Positions 54,947 through 64,000 of a stretch of 64,000 bases of DNA are shown here, one piece after another; within the stretch, counting starts at the first letter, position 1, and the number at the start of each line of letters is the position of its first letter. Location: the NCBI RefSeq assembly GCF_900104035.1, contig NZ_FNIT01000005.1, positions 248,001 to 312,000 of the forward strand, read 5' to 3'. The position numbers and the translations under genes are program-made. The notes beneath the pieces are model-generated. The model had not been told where the DNA came from. It worked only from the letters and a program-made list of their open reading frames with translations, and searched no databases. Origin of the DNA: Aureimonas jatrophae. GTDB lineage: Bacteria > Pseudomonadota > Alphaproteobacteria > Rhizobiales > Rhizobiaceae.

Positions 54947-55735
54947 ATGATCGCCTCCCGACTGCCTCTCCTCGGCGTCTCCCTTCTTGCCATGATGGCG
55001 CTCGGCGCCTGCTCGACCACGCAGCGCGCGGCGCTCGCGCCGGCCGCCCCCATGGCCCAGGCCTTCGTGTCGCCCTCGCCCGCCGAGCAGATGAACTGGG
55101 GCGGACCGCTCGGGCCCGTCGAGCTGACCGCCTATGCCTCGATCGAGGACGGCGGGTTCAAGCTTCCGGCCATTCCGACCAACAAGGTCGACCCGCAGTT
55201 CCTGCGCCAGCGCGTCGTCTACAACGGCGAGGGCTTCGAGCCGGGCACCGTTGTAGTCGATACCAAGAGCCACTTCCTCTACGTGATCGAGCCGCGCGGC
55301 ACGGCGATGCGCTACGGCATCGGCGTCGGCAAGGCGGGCTTCGCCTGGGCCGGCGAGGCCGAGATCAAGGACAAGCAGCACTGGCCGAAGTGGTTTCCGC
55401 CGGTCGAGATGATCGCGCGCCGTCCCGAGCTCAAGCCCTACGGCAACGAGGTCGGCATGAATCCCGGCCTGCAGAACCCGCTCGGCGCCCGCGCCCTCTA
55501 CCTCTACCAGGGCAACAAGGACACGCTCTACCGCCTGCACGGCACGCCGGAATGGTGGTCGATCGGCAAGTCCATGTCGTCGGGCTGCATCCGCCTGATC
55601 AACCAGGACATCGTCGATCTCTACGACCGCGTGCCGATGAACGCGCGCGTGATCGTGCTCCAGGGCAACGACAGGCTCGAGGACTATCGTGGGGGCCGTC
55701 GCATCGCGCAAGGCGCGGCGAAGACCGCCTCGTAA
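54947..55735 (+). CDS. L,D-transpeptidase (YkuD) lipoprotein
   Basis: A 262-residue lipoprotein with the lipobox LGAC (acylated Cys at about residue 22), followed by a YkuD catalytic domain with HGTPEWWSIGKSMSSGCIRL, where Cys214 is the nucleophile. It should make 3-3 crosslinks in peptidoglycan or attach proteins to it. The long Pro/Ala-rich stretch after the lipobox is a linker. The start 54947 precedes the signal sequence directly; the open frame upstream is not signal-like. A strong terminator follows. Confidence 0.93.
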   Translation: MIASRLPLLGVSLLAMMALGACSTTQRAALAPAAPMAQAFVSPSPAEQMNWGGPLGPVELTAYASIEDGGFKLPAIPTNKVDPQFLRQRVVYNGEGFEPGTVVVDTKSHFLYVIEPRGTAMRYGIGVGKAGFAWAGEAEIKDKQHWPKWFPPVEMIARRPELKPYGNEVGMNPGLQNPLGARALYLYQGNKDTLYRLHGTPEWWSIGKSMSSGCIRLINQDIVDLYDRVPMNARVIVLQGNDRLEDYRGGRRIAQGAAKTAS

Positions 55736-55768
55736 GGCTCACAGTTTCGAAGCGGGGGACCCGCTGAT

Positions 55769-55803
55769 GGCCGGGCGTCTCGGGGGAGACGTCCGGCCTT
55801 TTT
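55769..55803 (+). terminator. Terminator after the L,D-transpeptidase gene
   Basis: Near-perfect 13-base stem (55769-55781 with 55786-55798, one G:T) with a GGGG loop and a T tract (55799-55803). Canonical intrinsic terminator. Confidence 0.92.
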
Positions 55804-55823
55804 CTTGGATGGCATGAGGACGC

Positions 55824-56273
55824 TCAGCCCGTACCGAGGCTGGCCAGCGTCGCAGCGGCTAGCGCCGCGTAGCGCAGGCCCTTGCCGAGGCCGACGAGAG
55901 CGACGAAGCGGCCGAGCGGAACCTGAAGCATGCCGGCGACAACCGTCAGCGCATCGCCCACCACCGGCAGCCAGGTGAACATGAGGGCTGGCAGGCCGAA
56001 GCGTTGGAACCAGCCTGCGGCCCGCTCGAGCTTGTCGGAGGACACGGGAAACCAGCGCCGGTGGCTTTGGGCCGCTAGGGTGCGGCCGCAGACCCAGTTC
56101 ACGACGCCGCCGAGCGTGTTGCCAAGCGTCGCGACCGCGACCAGCCACCAGGGGTCGCCCGTGCCGGACACGAGGAGGCCGACGAGCACCGCCTCCGACG
56201 ACGCCGGAAATAGCGTCGCGGCGACAAGGGCGCTCGCAAACAGCGCCGCATAGGCCGAGAGTTCGGCGGTCAC
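55824..56273 (-). CDS. YqaA/DedA-like (VTT domain) membrane protein
   Basis: A 149-residue membrane protein of the YqaA group of the DedA/VTT superfamily, with the re-entrant-type region FPASSEAVLVGLL and the pattern LGNTLGGVVNWVCGR, then RFGLPALMFTWLPVVGDALTVVAGM. It has three or four membrane segments. Related proteins move lipids across membranes. It is downstream of glcB, separated by a 9-base-stem hairpin. Confidence 0.88.
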   Translation of the reverse strand: MTAELSAYAALFASALVAATLFPASSEAVLVGLLVSGTGDPWWLVAVATLGNTLGGVVNWVCGRTLAAQSHRRWFPVSSDKLERAAGWFQRFGLPALMFTWLPVVGDALTVVAGMLQVPLGRFVALVGLGKGLRYAALAAATLASLGTG

Positions 56274-56275
56274 GA

Positions 56276-56297
56276 GAGGCCGGCTGCTGCCGGCCTC
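56276..56297 (-). terminator. Hairpin after glcB
   Basis: Stem GAGGCCGGC (56276-56284) and GCCGGCCTC (56289-56297) with a TGCT loop, between glcB and the yqaA gene. There is no T tract on the minus strand, so termination is uncertain. Confidence 0.4.
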
Positions 56298-56309
56298 GCC
56301 GGACAGGCG

Positions 56310-58490
56310 TCAGGCGCCAAGCTGCGCCTTGCGCTCCTGGCGACGGCGATGAAGCACGGGCTCGGTGTAGCCGTTCGGCTGCTCGCGACCCTTGAGCACG
56401 AGATCGAGCGCGGCCTGGAAGGCGACCGAGCGGTCGAAGTCGGCCGCCATCGGATGATAGAGCGGATCGCCCGCGTTCTGCCGGTCGACGACGCCGGCCA
56501 TGCGCCGCAGGGTCTCCACCACCTGTGCCTCCGTCACGACGCCGTGGCGCAGCCAGTTGGCGATGTGCTGCGAGGAGATGCGCAGCGTGGCGCGGTCCTC
56601 CATGAGGCCGACATCGTTGATGTCGGGCACCTTGGAACAGCCGACGCCCTGGTCGATCCAGCGCACGACGTAGCCGAGGATCCCTTGCGCGTTGTTGTCG
56701 AGCTCGGCCTGGACGTCCTCGGGGCTCCAGTTCGGGCGTACCGCGATCGGGATCGTCAGGATCTCGGAGAGCTTGGTGCGCGTCTCGCCCTCGAGCTTCG
56801 CCTGCACGGCCGCCACGTCGACCTCGTGGTAGTGCGTGGCATGCAGCGTCGCGGCGGTCGGGCTCGGCACCCAAGCCGTGTTGGCGCCGCTCCGGGGATG
56901 GCCGATCTTCTGCTGGAGCATGTCGGCCATCTTGTCGGGCATGGCCCACATGCCCTTGCCGATCTGGGCATGGCCCTTGAGGCCGCTAGCGAGCCCCGTG
57001 TCGACGTTGCGGTCCTCGTAGGCCTTGATCCAGGTCGCCTGGCGCATGTCGCCCTTGCGGATCATGGGCCCGAGTTCCATCGAGGTATGGATCTCGTCGC
57101 CGGTCCGGTCGAGGAAGCCGGTGTTGATGAATACGACGCGGTGGCGTGCCCGGCGAATGCACTCCGACAGGTTCACCGTAGTGCGGCGCTCCTCGTCCAT
57201 GATGCCCATCTTGACCGTGTAGGGCTCGAGGCCGAGGGCGGACTCGACGCGCGAGAAGGTCTCGTCGGCGAATTCCACCTCGTCGGGCCCGTGCATCTTG
57301 GGCTTCACGACGTAGATCGAGCCGGCGCGCGAGTTGCGAGGCCCTTCCGTCTTGCGCAGATCGTGCATGGCGCAGAGCACCGTGAACATCGCGTCGAGCA
57401 GCCCTTCCGGCGCCTCCTGCCCGTCAGCCATGAGCACGGCCGGGTTGGTCATCAGGTGGCCGACGTTGCGCACCAGCATGAGCGAGCGACCGGGCAGCGT
57501 CAGCTGCGAGCCGTCGGGCGCGGTGTAGACACGATCGCTGTTGAGCCGGCGCGTCACGCTCTCGCTGCCCTTCTGGAACGTGTCGGCGAGGTCGCCGCGC
57601 ATCAAACCCAGCCAGTTGCGATAGACGGCGACCTTGTCCTCGGCGTCGACCGCGGCGACCGAGTCCTCGCAGTCCTGGATCGTGGTGACGGCCGATTCCA
57701 GGACGACGTCGGCGATACCGGCCGGATCGGTCGAGCCGATCGGCGAGGTGCGGTCGATCACCACCTCGGCATGAAGGCCGTGCGTCGCGAGCAGCAGCGC
57801 GGTCGGGGCGTCGACCTCGCCGCGATAGCCGGCGAACTGCGCGGGATCGGCAAGCGGCACCTGGCGCGCGTCCTCGAGCGTCGCAAGAAGGCGTCCCTTC
57901 TCGACGTGAAAGGCGCGCGCATCGCTCCAGGACGCCCCGTTCAGCGGCGCGGACCGGTCGAGGAAGTCGCGCGCCCAACGCACGACGCGCTCGCCGCGCT
58001 TCGGGTTGTAGGCGCGCCCGCCGCGCTCCGCCCCGCCATCCTCCGAGATCGCGTCGGTCCCGTAGAGCGCATCGTAGAGCGAGCCCCAGCGGGCATTCGC
58101 CGCGTTCAGGGCGAAACGGGCGTTGAGGACCGGCACCACGAGCTGCGGACCGGCGATGCTCGCGATCTCGGGATCGACGTTGTCGGTCTCCACCGCGAAG
58201 GGCGCGCCCTCGGGCACGATGTAGCCGATCTCGCGCAGGAAGGCTTCGGCAGCCTCGCCGTTCACCGCGCTTCCCTGGTTCTGGCGGCACCAGTCGTCGA
58301 TCCGCGCCTGCAACGTGTCGCGTGTCGCCAGAAGCTCGCGGTTGCGAGGACCGAGATCCTGCAGAAGCTCGGACAGGGAGCGCCAGAAGCGGTCCGCCTC
58401 GATGCCGGTCCCGGGCAAGGCCTCGTCCTCGGCAAAGCGGCGAAGCTCGGCGGCGACGCGCAGGGAATGGATCTCGCTATACTGTGTCAT
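56310..58490 (-). CDS. glcB: Malate synthase G
   Basis: A 726-residue monomeric malate synthase that joins glyoxylate and acetyl-CoA to make malate. The characteristic insertion and the catalytic region with [32 protein letters not shown] and [13 protein letters not shown] are visible. It serves the glyoxylate bypass or glycolate use, consistent with PHB mobilisation elsewhere in the window. It starts at 58490 ([13 protein letters not shown]). No isocitrate lyase gene lies in the window. Confidence 0.98.
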   Translation of the reverse strand: MTQYSEIHSLRVAAELRRFAEDEALPGTGIEADRFWRSLSELLQDLGPRNRELLATRDTLQARIDDWCRQNQGSAVNGEAAEAFLREIGYIVPEGAPFAVETDNVDPEIASIAGPQLVVPVLNARFALNAANARWGSLYDALYGTDAISEDGGAERGGRAYNPKRGERVVRWARDFLDRSAPLNGASWSDARAFHVEKGRLLATLEDARQVPLADPAQFAGYRGEVDAPTALLLATHGLHAEVVIDRTSPIGSTDPAGIADVVLESAVTTIQDCEDSVAAVDAEDKVAVYRNWLGLMRGDLADTFQKGSESVTRRLNSDRVYTAPDGSQLTLPGRSLMLVRNVGHLMTNPAVLMADGQEAPEGLLDAMFTVLCAMHDLRKTEGPRNSRAGSIYVVKPKMHGPDEVEFADETFSRVESALGLEPYTVKMGIMDEERRTTVNLSECIRRARHRVVFINTGFLDRTGDEIHTSMELGPMIRKGDMRQATWIKAYEDRNVDTGLASGLKGHAQIGKGMWAMPDKMADMLQQKIGHPRSGANTAWVPSPTAATLHATHYHEVDVAAVQAKLEGETRTKLSEILTIPIAVRPNWSPEDVQAELDNNAQGILGYVVRWIDQGVGCSKVPDINDVGLMEDRATLRISSQHIANWLRHGVVTEAQVVETLRRMAGVVDRQNAGDPLYHPMAADFDRSVAFQAALDLVLKGREQPNGYTEPVLHRRRQERKAQLGA

Positions 58491-58685
58491 GGGTCCCTCT
58501 CCCGTTTCCGGATGCGTCGGTCCGATGCGGCGCGTCGCCTGTCGTGCCGGGTGTCCCGCATCGCCGGGTGCGGTGTCAAACGGACTTTACCGATCCCTCG
58601 TAAGTCAGGCTGCGCTTCGCGGTTGCCAAACCGGCGACGCGGCGACCACACTGGCCCCCGCATCTTTCAAAGGACACGATCCACG

Positions 58686-60293
58686 ATGAAGCCCGCGATC
58701 CTCGGCCTGGCCGTCCTTCTGAGCGGCGCGAGCCTTCCGGCCGCTCACGCCTTCGACCTGACGATCCTGCATATCAACGACTTTCACTCGCGCATGGAGC
58801 CGATCGACAAGTACGACGGCCCCTGCTCGCAGAAGGCGGCGGACGAGAAGAGCTGCTTCGGCGGCATCGCGCGCATCGCGACCGCCATCGAGGCGGCGAA
58901 AGCGCGTGCGGGCAACGGGCCGACGCTCCTGCTCGACGCCGGCGACCAGAGCCAGGGTTCCCTGTTCTACACCTACTACCGGGACAAGGATTCGGCCGAG
59001 ATGATGAACCGCCTCGGCTTCGAGGCGATGGCGGTGGGCAACCACGAGTTCGACGACGGCGTGCCCGTGATCCAGGCGTTTGCCAGCGCCGCGAAGTTTC
59101 CCATGCTGATGGCCAACGCCGACATGGCGCGCGAGCCGGCGCTTGCCGCATTGGTGAAGCCCTCCACGATCATCGAGAAGAACGGCGAGCGGATCGGCCT
59201 CATCGGCCTGACGCCGCGCGACAACCAGGAGCTGACCGCGGCCGGCAAGTCGATCGACTTCCAGGATCCGGTCGAGGCGGCCAAGCGCGAGGCGGCGAGC
59301 CTGACGGCACAAGGGATCAACAAGATCATCCTCGTCAGCCATTCCGGCTACGAGGTGGACAAGCGCCTCGCGGCCGAGGTGCCCGAGGTCGACGTGATCG
59401 TCGGCGGCCACTCGCACACGCTCCTGTCGTCCACCGACCCGAAGGCCGCCGGTCCCTATCCCACGATGGTGAAGGGACCTTCCGGCGCCGACGTGCCGAT
59501 CGTCCAGGCCTATGCCTATTCCAAGTATCTCGGCGAGCTGCGCGTCTCCTTCGACGACGCGGGCCGCGTCACGAAGGCGGAAGGCGCGCCGATCCTGCTC
59601 GATGCGACGGTCGCCGAAGACGAGACCATCAAGGCTCGCGTCGCCGAACTCGCCAAGCCGCTGGAGGAAATCCGCTCCAAGGTCGTGGCGGAAACGGCGG
59701 AGCCCATCGACGGTGCGCGCGAGCGGTGCCGCCTCGGCGAATGCCAGGGCGGCAATCTCGTGGCCGATGCGATTCTCGATCGCACCCGAGACCAGGGCGT
59801 GACGATCGCCATGGGCAACGGCGGCAACATCCGCGCCTCGATCGACGCCGGTCCGATCACGATGGGTGAGATCCTGACCGTCCTGCCCTTCCAGAACACG
59901 GTCGCGACCTTTCAGCTGACGGGCGCCGACATCCGGGCCGCACTCGAGAACGGCGTCAGCCAGATCGAGGAGACGGCGGGGCGCTTCCCGCAGGTGGCCG
60001 GTCTCCAGTTCGACTGGTCGCGCAAGGGGCAGGCGGGTGTCGACCGCATCAAGGCGGTGCGCGTGAAGAACGATGCGGGAGAGTGGGTGCCGATCGACCC
60101 GGCGGCGACCTATACGGTCGTGTCCAACAACTTCCTGCGCCAGGGCGGCGACGGCTACAAGGTCTTCGCGGAGAAGGCCAAGAATGCCTACGACTACGGT
60201 CCGAACATGGAGGACGTGGTGGTAAGCTACCTGCAGGCGCAGGGCGGCGCCTACAAGCCGCACACGGACGGCCGCATCCGCGAGATCGACTGA
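58686..60293 (+). CDS. 5'-nucleotidase family periplasmic phosphoesterase
   Basis: A 535-residue secreted protein with a signal peptide (MKPAILGLAVLLSGASLPAAHA), an N-terminal metallophosphatase domain (ILHINDFHSRMEP, DAGDQSQGSLF, GNHEFDDG, GGHSHTLL) and a C-terminal 5'-nucleotidase domain (NGGNIRASIDAG, NNFLRQGGDGY). It probably hydrolyses nucleotides or 2',3'-cyclic nucleotides in the periplasm to supply phosphate and nucleosides. The start 58686 was chosen to begin at the signal peptide; the same frame runs open far upstream only by chance on the opposite strand of glcB. Confidence 0.94.
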   Translation: MKPAILGLAVLLSGASLPAAHAFDLTILHINDFHSRMEPIDKYDGPCSQKAADEKSCFGGIARIATAIEAAKARAGNGPTLLLDAGDQSQGSLFYTYYRDKDSAEMMNRLGFEAMAVGNHEFDDGVPVIQAFASAAKFPMLMANADMAREPALAALVKPSTIIEKNGERIGLIGLTPRDNQELTAAGKSIDFQDPVEAAKREAASLTAQGINKIILVSHSGYEVDKRLAAEVPEVDVIVGGHSHTLLSSTDPKAAGPYPTMVKGPSGADVPIVQAYAYSKYLGELRVSFDDAGRVTKAEGAPILLDATVAEDETIKARVAELAKPLEEIRSKVVAETAEPIDGARERCRLGECQGGNLVADAILDRTRDQGVTIAMGNGGNIRASIDAGPITMGEILTVLPFQNTVATFQLTGADIRAALENGVSQIEETAGRFPQVAGLQFDWSRKGQAGVDRIKAVRVKNDAGEWVPIDPAATYTVVSNNFLRQGGDGYKVFAEKAKNAYDYGPNMEDVVVSYLQAQGGAYKPHTDGRIREID

Positions 60294-60405
60294 TCGCCGG
60301 ATCGCCGCCCCGGGACCTCGCGCACGGCGCGTGGTTCCGGGGCGCATTTCGCGCGCCGATCGGATAGAACCGCCCGGAGCCCGTCAGCGCAAGGAAGCGA
60401 TACGT

Positions 60406-61422
60406 ATGCTGGAGTTCATCGGCCTTGGCAGCATCCTCGTTGTCGTTCTTCTGTTTGTCGCGCTCGTGGTGGTCGCCTCGACGGTCAAGATCGTGCCGCA
60501 GGGCTACAACTATACGGTCGAGAACTTCGGCCGCTACGTGCGCACGCTGACGCCCGGCCTCAACCTGATCACGCCCTTCGTGGAACGGATCGGGCACAAG
60601 ATGAACATGATGGAGCAGGTCCTCGACGTGCCGACCCAGGAGGTCATCACGCGCGACAACGCCTCGGTCGCCGCCGACGGCGTCGCCTTCTACCAGGTGC
60701 TGGATGCCTCGGCGGCCGCCTACGAGGTGTCGAACCTCCAATACGCCGTCCTGAACCTCGTGATGACCAACCTCCGCTCGGTCATGGGCTCGATGGACCT
60801 CGACGACCTCCTGTCGAACCGCGACACGATCTCGGAGCGCATCCTGCGCGTGGTGGATCAGGCCGCCCATTCCTGGGGCATCAAGATCACGCGCATCGAG
60901 ATCAAGGATATCAACCCGCCGAAGAACCTCGTGGACTCCATGGCGCGCCAGATGATGGCCGAGCGCGAGAAGCGCGCCGAGATCCTGGAAGCCGAGGGCA
61001 AGCGCAACGCCCAGATCCTCAAGGCGGAAGGGCAGAAGCAGGCGCAGATCCTCGAGGCCGAGGGCAAGCGCGAGGCGGCGTTTCGCGAGGCCGAAGCGCG
61101 CGAGCGCTTGGCGGAAGCCGAGGCCAAGGCGACGCGTCTCGTCTCCGAGGCCATCGCGTCCGGCGACGTCCAGGCGATCAACTACTTCGTCGCCCAGCGC
61201 TACACCGACGCGCTCGCCAAGATCGCGTCGGCGCCGAACCAGCGCGTCGTCCTGATGCCGCTGGAGGCCTCGTCGCTGATCGGGGCGATCGGCGGCATTG
61301 CCGAGATCGCGCGCGCGACCTTCCCGGAGACCGGCGGACGGGCTCCTCCGGCTGCCTTGAGGACACCACCCGCGACGGTGCCGCGGACGCCCAGCTTCGC
61401 GGTTCCGGCGCAAGGGGACTGA
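60406..61422 (+). CDS. qmcA: SPFH-domain protein QmcA (stomatin-like)
   Basis: A 338-residue SPFH/Band 7 protein. An N-terminal membrane anchor (IGLGSILVVVLLFVALVVVA) is followed by the SPFH core (VPQGYNYTVENFGRYVRTLTPG, then QVLDVPTQEVITRDN), a long Ala/Glu/Lys coiled coil (AEGKRNAQILKAEGQKQAQ) and a Pro/Thr-rich end. It forms membrane oligomers and is coupled in most bacteria to an NfeD protein, here encoded 6 bases after its stop. Confidence 0.92.
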   Translation: MLEFIGLGSILVVVLLFVALVVVASTVKIVPQGYNYTVENFGRYVRTLTPGLNLITPFVERIGHKMNMMEQVLDVPTQEVITRDNASVAADGVAFYQVLDASAAAYEVSNLQYAVLNLVMTNLRSVMGSMDLDDLLSNRDTISERILRVVDQAAHSWGIKITRIEIKDINPPKNLVDSMARQMMAEREKRAEILEAEGKRNAQILKAEGQKQAQILEAEGKREAAFREAEARERLAEAEAKATRLVSEAIASGDVQAINYFVAQRYTDALAKIASAPNQRVVLMPLEASSLIGAIGGIAEIARATFPETGGRAPPAALRTPPATVPRTPSFAVPAQGD

Positions 61423-61428
61423 CGCGCG

Positions 61429-61890
61429 ATGACGGCGTTCATGACCAGCGCGGGCTGGTGGATTCTCGGCCTTGTGTTGCTCGGCGCCGAGGTCTTCGCG
61501 CCCGGCGTCTATCTCTTCTTCTTCGGCATCGCCGCCCTGGTGATCGGACTCAACGCTCTCGTCGTGCCGGACCTGTCCTGGCAGAGCCAGGTGATCGGGT
61601 TCGCGGTGGTCTCGGCCGCCGTCACGCTGATCGGCCATCGTTGGTACGGGCAGCGGCGGTCGGCGCCTGACGCCCTCTCGCGCGAACCCAACCGGGGCGC
61701 CGGGCGTCTGGTCGGTCGCCAGGCCGTGGTCAGCGAGGCGATCAGCGGCGGACGCGGCCGGGTCGCGATCGAGGACGGATGGTGGATCGCGGAAGGACCC
61801 GATCTCCCGGCCGGGAGTCGCGTACGGGTGACGGGCGTGGAGGGGGCCGTCCTGCGCGTCTCGGCCGAGCCGCCCCCGGGCGCCGAGTGA
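61429..61890 (+). CDS. NfeD family membrane protein
   Basis: A 153-residue partner of SPFH proteins. The N-terminal half has three transmembrane helices (WWILGLVLLGAEVFAPGVYLFF...), and the C-terminal half is the soluble OB-fold NfeD domain (residues about 85-150, LVGRQAVVSEAISGGRGRV). It is the short form, lacking the protease domain. It is directly downstream of qmcA and so probably cotranscribed, together regulating membrane microdomains. Confidence 0.92.
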   Translation: MTAFMTSAGWWILGLVLLGAEVFAPGVYLFFFGIAALVIGLNALVVPDLSWQSQVIGFAVVSAAVTLIGHRWYGQRRSAPDALSREPNRGAGRLVGRQAVVSEAISGGRGRVAIEDGWWIAEGPDLPAGSRVRVTGVEGAVLRVSAEPPPGAE

Positions 61891-61894
61891 GCGT

Positions 61895-63136
61895 TCAGCC
61901 GCGTTCGGTCAGAAGCACGCGATGATCGAGCAGGAACTTGGCGAAGAAGGGCAGGCTCGCCGAGCCGACCTCGCGCGCCGACCGACCGATCGTCCCCTCA
62001 CGCACCCCCACGGGCGACAGGCCCCGCCGCTCCATGCCCGCCAGCGCCTCGCGCACGGCCGCGACGAGGCGAGACCGCACGCCGGCGGGAAACGAGCCGT
62101 CGATCACCGCGTCTTCGAAGTCGTAGACGGCGGTGGCCGAGGTAATCGCCTCGGCCAGACCCTGCGCTGCCGTGGCGATCCAGCGGTCGAGGGCCGCTCC
62201 GAGGCCCGTCCAGTCCGCATCGCGTCGCCACAGGTCGACGCCCTCGCCCCCCTCGTCCTCCACCATGCGTTCCAGAACATGGATCGAGGCGGCGTGAATC
62301 AGCTGAACGCGTCCCTGCCCCTTCGGTCCGGCCACGGGCATGGACCCGAGCGCACCGGCATTGCCGAGGCGCCCCGCCACGAGGCTGCCATCGATCACGA
62401 TGCCGCCGCCCACGAAGGCCCCGACGAAGAAGTAGACGTAGTCCGCTGAAGGCTGGCGGCCGAAGGCCTGCTCGGCACCGCAGGCCGCCGTCACGTCGTT
62501 GGCCAGAAAGACGCTCTCGCCCGTGAGCGCCGCGATCTCGGCGGCCGCGTCGAGATCGCGCCAGGCGTCGAGTTCCTCGAGCGGGGCACCGTTCGCCTCG
62601 ACCCAAGACCACAGTTCGAAGGGGAGCCCGACACCCAGGCCCGCGATGCGACGGCGCAGCGCGGGAGGCAGCGTCGCGCGCAGGTCGTGCGCGGCTTCCG
62701 ACACGAAGCGCAGGATATCGTCGCGGCGCGGATAGCGATACAGGATCGCGCGGCTTTCGCGGACCTGCCCGACGAAGTCCATGAGCACCATCTCGCTGGT
62801 GCGCCGCCCGAGCTTCAGCCCGAGCGAAAAGGCACCGTCCGGATCGAGGCGCATCGGCACCGAGGGCTGACCGACGCGGCCACGGCGCGGCTCGCCCGAC
62901 AGCACGAGCCCGTCTCGTTCGAGTTGGCGCATGATCACGGACGCCGTCTGCGGCGAAAGGCCGGACAGCCGGGCGATCTCGCTCTTCGCCAGGGCACCGT
63001 GACGGCGAATGAGCGACAGGACGGCCCGCTCGTTGTGCGCCCGCAGGCTGGCCTGATTCGAGCCCCGCAACGTGCCGTCGGGCCCTTCCAACGGCCGCAA
63101 CGGCTCTATCTCCAACGTCTCCGAGGCCTCTGCCAC
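61895..63136 (-). CDS. ROK-family transcriptional repressor (FrcR-like)
   Basis: A 413-residue ROK regulator with a helix-turn-helix (SEIARLSGLSPQTASVIMRQLE) and a C-terminal sugar-kinase-like domain. Unlike canonical ROK proteins, the zinc/sugar-binding GHxxxxxxGxxCxCGxxGC block is degraded (GALGSMPVAGPKGQGRVQLIHAA). The start is a GTG at 63136 behind a strong GGAGGAAGG site; the frame also continues open to a TTG at 63205, which lacks a ribosome site. Divergence from a FrcB-like gene suggests it controls fructose uptake, as FrcR does in Sinorhizobium. Confidence 0.88.
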   Translation of the reverse strand: MAEASETLEIEPLRPLEGPDGTLRGSNQASLRAHNERAVLSLIRRHGALAKSEIARLSGLSPQTASVIMRQLERDGLVLSGEPRRGRVGQPSVPMRLDPDGAFSLGLKLGRRTSEMVLMDFVGQVRESRAILYRYPRRDDILRFVSEAAHDLRATLPPALRRRIAGLGVGLPFELWSWVEANGAPLEELDAWRDLDAAAEIAALTGESVFLANDVTAACGAEQAFGRQPSADYVYFFVGAFVGGGIVIDGSLVAGRLGNAGALGSMPVAGPKGQGRVQLIHAASIHVLERMVEDEGGEGVDLWRRDADWTGLGAALDRWIATAAQGLAEAITSATAVYDFEDAVIDGSFPAGVRSRLVAAVREALAGMERRGLSPVGVREGTIGRSAREVGSASLPFFAKFLLDHRVLLTERG

Positions 63137-63199
63137 ATCCTTCCTCCCCGTCTCTGGCGGACGTCCGTGCTCCCAAGGGTTCGTCCCTCGGGCTCCGAC

Positions 63200-63236
63200 T
63201 GTCAATAAATAAATCCCCGTGAGTTATCGATTGACA
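63200..63236. promoter_or_regulatory. Divergent control region with TGTCAAT/ATTGACA repeat
   Basis: TGTCAAT (63200-63206) and ATTGACA (63230-63236) are perfect inverted repeats 23 bases apart in the 225-base gap between the divergent ROK and frcB-like genes. Each holds a TTGACA-like -35 box for one direction, and they may also be an operator. The AT-rich AATAAATAAATCC lies between them. Confidence 0.45.
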
Positions 63237-63361
63237 AGCTCGTCGGCAGTTTGTCAGATCGGCGCGAAGGATGCGGACGAGGAGGTCCGTATCCGGCGCG
63301 ACTCGAAAGTCCCCGCTGCGTGCGGGTTTCGGTCGGCCGTCTTCCGGGAGGATGTTCCATC

Positions 63362-64000
63362 GTGCAGCTTCGTCAGCTTTTTGCGTCCGCCGCCCTGGGT
63401 GCGCTGGGTCTTGCCGCCCTGGCCGCACCGGCGACCGCCCAGTCGCCGATCACGGTGTGCCTGATCACCAAGACCGATACCAACCCGTTCTTCGTGAAGA
63501 TGAAGGAAGGCGCCGAGGCGAAGGCCAAGGAGCTTGGCATCAACCTGCAAAGCTATGCCGGGCGGGTCGACGGCGACTCCGACAGCCAGGTCCAGGCGAT
63601 CGAAAGCTGCATCGCGGGCGGGGCCAAGGGCATCCTGATCGCGGCCTCCGACACCAAGGGCATCGTGCCGACCGTGCAGAAGGCGCGCGATGCCGGCCTC
63701 ATCGTGATCGCGCTCGACACCCCGCTCGAGCCCCTGACCTCGGCCGACGCCACGTTCGCCACCGACAACTACGAGGCGGGCGTCCTGATCGGCCAGTGGG
63801 CCAAGGCCAAGATGGGCGCTGAAGCCGCGAATGCGAAGATCGCCTTCCTCGACCTCACGCCCCAGCAGCCTTCCGTCGCCGTCCTGCGTGACCAGGGCTT
63901 CATGGAGGGCTTCGGCATCGACGTGAAGAACAAGGACGTGGTGGGCGACGAGGCCGACCCGCGCATCGTCGGTCACGACATCACGAACGGAAACGAGGAA
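63362..64000 (+). CDS. frcB: FrcB-like fructose ABC transporter binding protein (3' truncated)
   Basis: The first 213 residues of a periplasmic sugar-binding protein, cut by the window end. The start is a GTG at 63362 behind GGGAGGA, followed by a signal peptide ([21 protein letters not shown]). The mature protein begins [21 protein letters not shown], and the ribose-binding-protein fold continues ([44 protein letters not shown]). This matches FrcB of rhizobia, the fructose/mannose/ribose receptor, and the ROK regulator upstream supports it. The permease and ATPase genes would lie beyond the window. Confidence 0.9.
   Translation, partial: MQLRQLFASAALGALGLAALAAPATAQSPITVCLITKTDTNPFFVKMKEGAEAKAKELGINLQSYAGRVDGDSDSQVQAIESCIAGGAKGILIAASDTKGIVPTVQKARDAGLIVIALDTPLEPLTSADATFATDNYEAGVLIGQWAKAKMGAEAANAKIAFLDLTPQQPSVAVLRDQGFMEGFGIDVKNKDVVGDEADPRIVGHDITNGNEE

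Noticed and set aside
56276-56297. Hairpin after glcB as a certain terminator
   Set aside because: It lacks a U tract in the direction of glcB transcription, so I list it only as a weak candidate.
56349-58685. A very long open frame on the plus strand upstream of the 5'-nucleotidase gene
   Set aside because: It is an antisense frame of glcB caused by high GC; it has no family-like sequence until the signal peptide at 58686, and glcB on the minus strand has full-length family features.

Overview
The window is a contiguous, gene-dense, high-GC stretch of chromosome from an alphaproteobacterium, almost certainly of the order Hyphomicrobiales (Rhizobiales); a lineage near Aurantimonadaceae is a guess that 16S or whole-protein comparison would have to settle. 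The assignment rests on gene order: chvG-hprK-EIIA(Man)-HPr-ahcY, a DivL-type kinase next to tsaE/amgK-murU-addB-addA-trxA, trpF-trpB-trpA-accD-folC, dnaK-dnaJ-pmtA, hrpB-actS-actR, and a ROK regulator facing a FrcB-like sugar-binding protein. I see no phage, insertion sequence, integrase, CRISPR array, rRNA or tRNA. Nearly all genes are core or housekeeping.

Layout. 1-4.6 kb: the 3' end of the ChvG envelope-sensing kinase, a short-form HPr kinase and the two soluble proteins of the regulatory phosphotransferase system, then ahcY behind a palindrome. 4.8-17 kb: a DivL-like pseudo-histidine kinase (Tyr instead of His), a TsaE-sugar kinase fusion, the MurU-like nucleotidyltransferase, the AddAB recombination nuclease and thioredoxin. 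17-27 kb (minus strand): folC, accD, trpA, trpB, trpF, a SprT-like protease, a DUF2852 protein, a PHB depolymerase, small accessory genes and pyrF. 27-34 kb: a palindrome cluster, polA, an apparent small RNA gene with its own terminator, a dipeptidase followed by a degenerate Doc-like protein, a Bug-type binding protein and a MipA/OmpV porin. 35-46 kb: a class A penicillin-binding protein, a four-gene minus-strand envelope/stress operon (including a 24-residue peptide) behind an EcfG-like promoter, dnaK, dnaJ, pmtA and an FMN reductase. 46-54 kb: an SDR enzyme, a YnjB-like binding protein, hrpB and the ActS/ActR redox two-component pair. 54-64 kb: mmcB, a MerR regulator, an L,D-transpeptidase lipoprotein, malate synthase G, a 5'-nucleotidase family protein, a QmcA/NfeD pair, and the divergent ROK regulator/FrcB-like pair cut by the window end.

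How the genes work together. Several form recognisable modules: nutrient sensing through PTS-Ntr-like phosphorelay proteins with ChvG; cell-cycle and wall recycling (DivL, AmgK/MurU); double-strand break repair (AddAB, PolA, MmcB); tryptophan, fatty acid and folate synthesis; protein folding (DnaK/DnaJ); redox control (ActS/ActR, TrxA); and carbon storage and two-carbon use (PhaZ, GlcB).

The least explained signals are a probable C-rich-loop small RNA at about 30.37-30.53 kb, a Doc/Fic homologue with a lost active site at 32.25 kb, and the stress operon at 37.7-40.2 kb. Start sites below were chosen from Shine-Dalgarno placement, overlaps and family N termini, and several use GTG or TTG.
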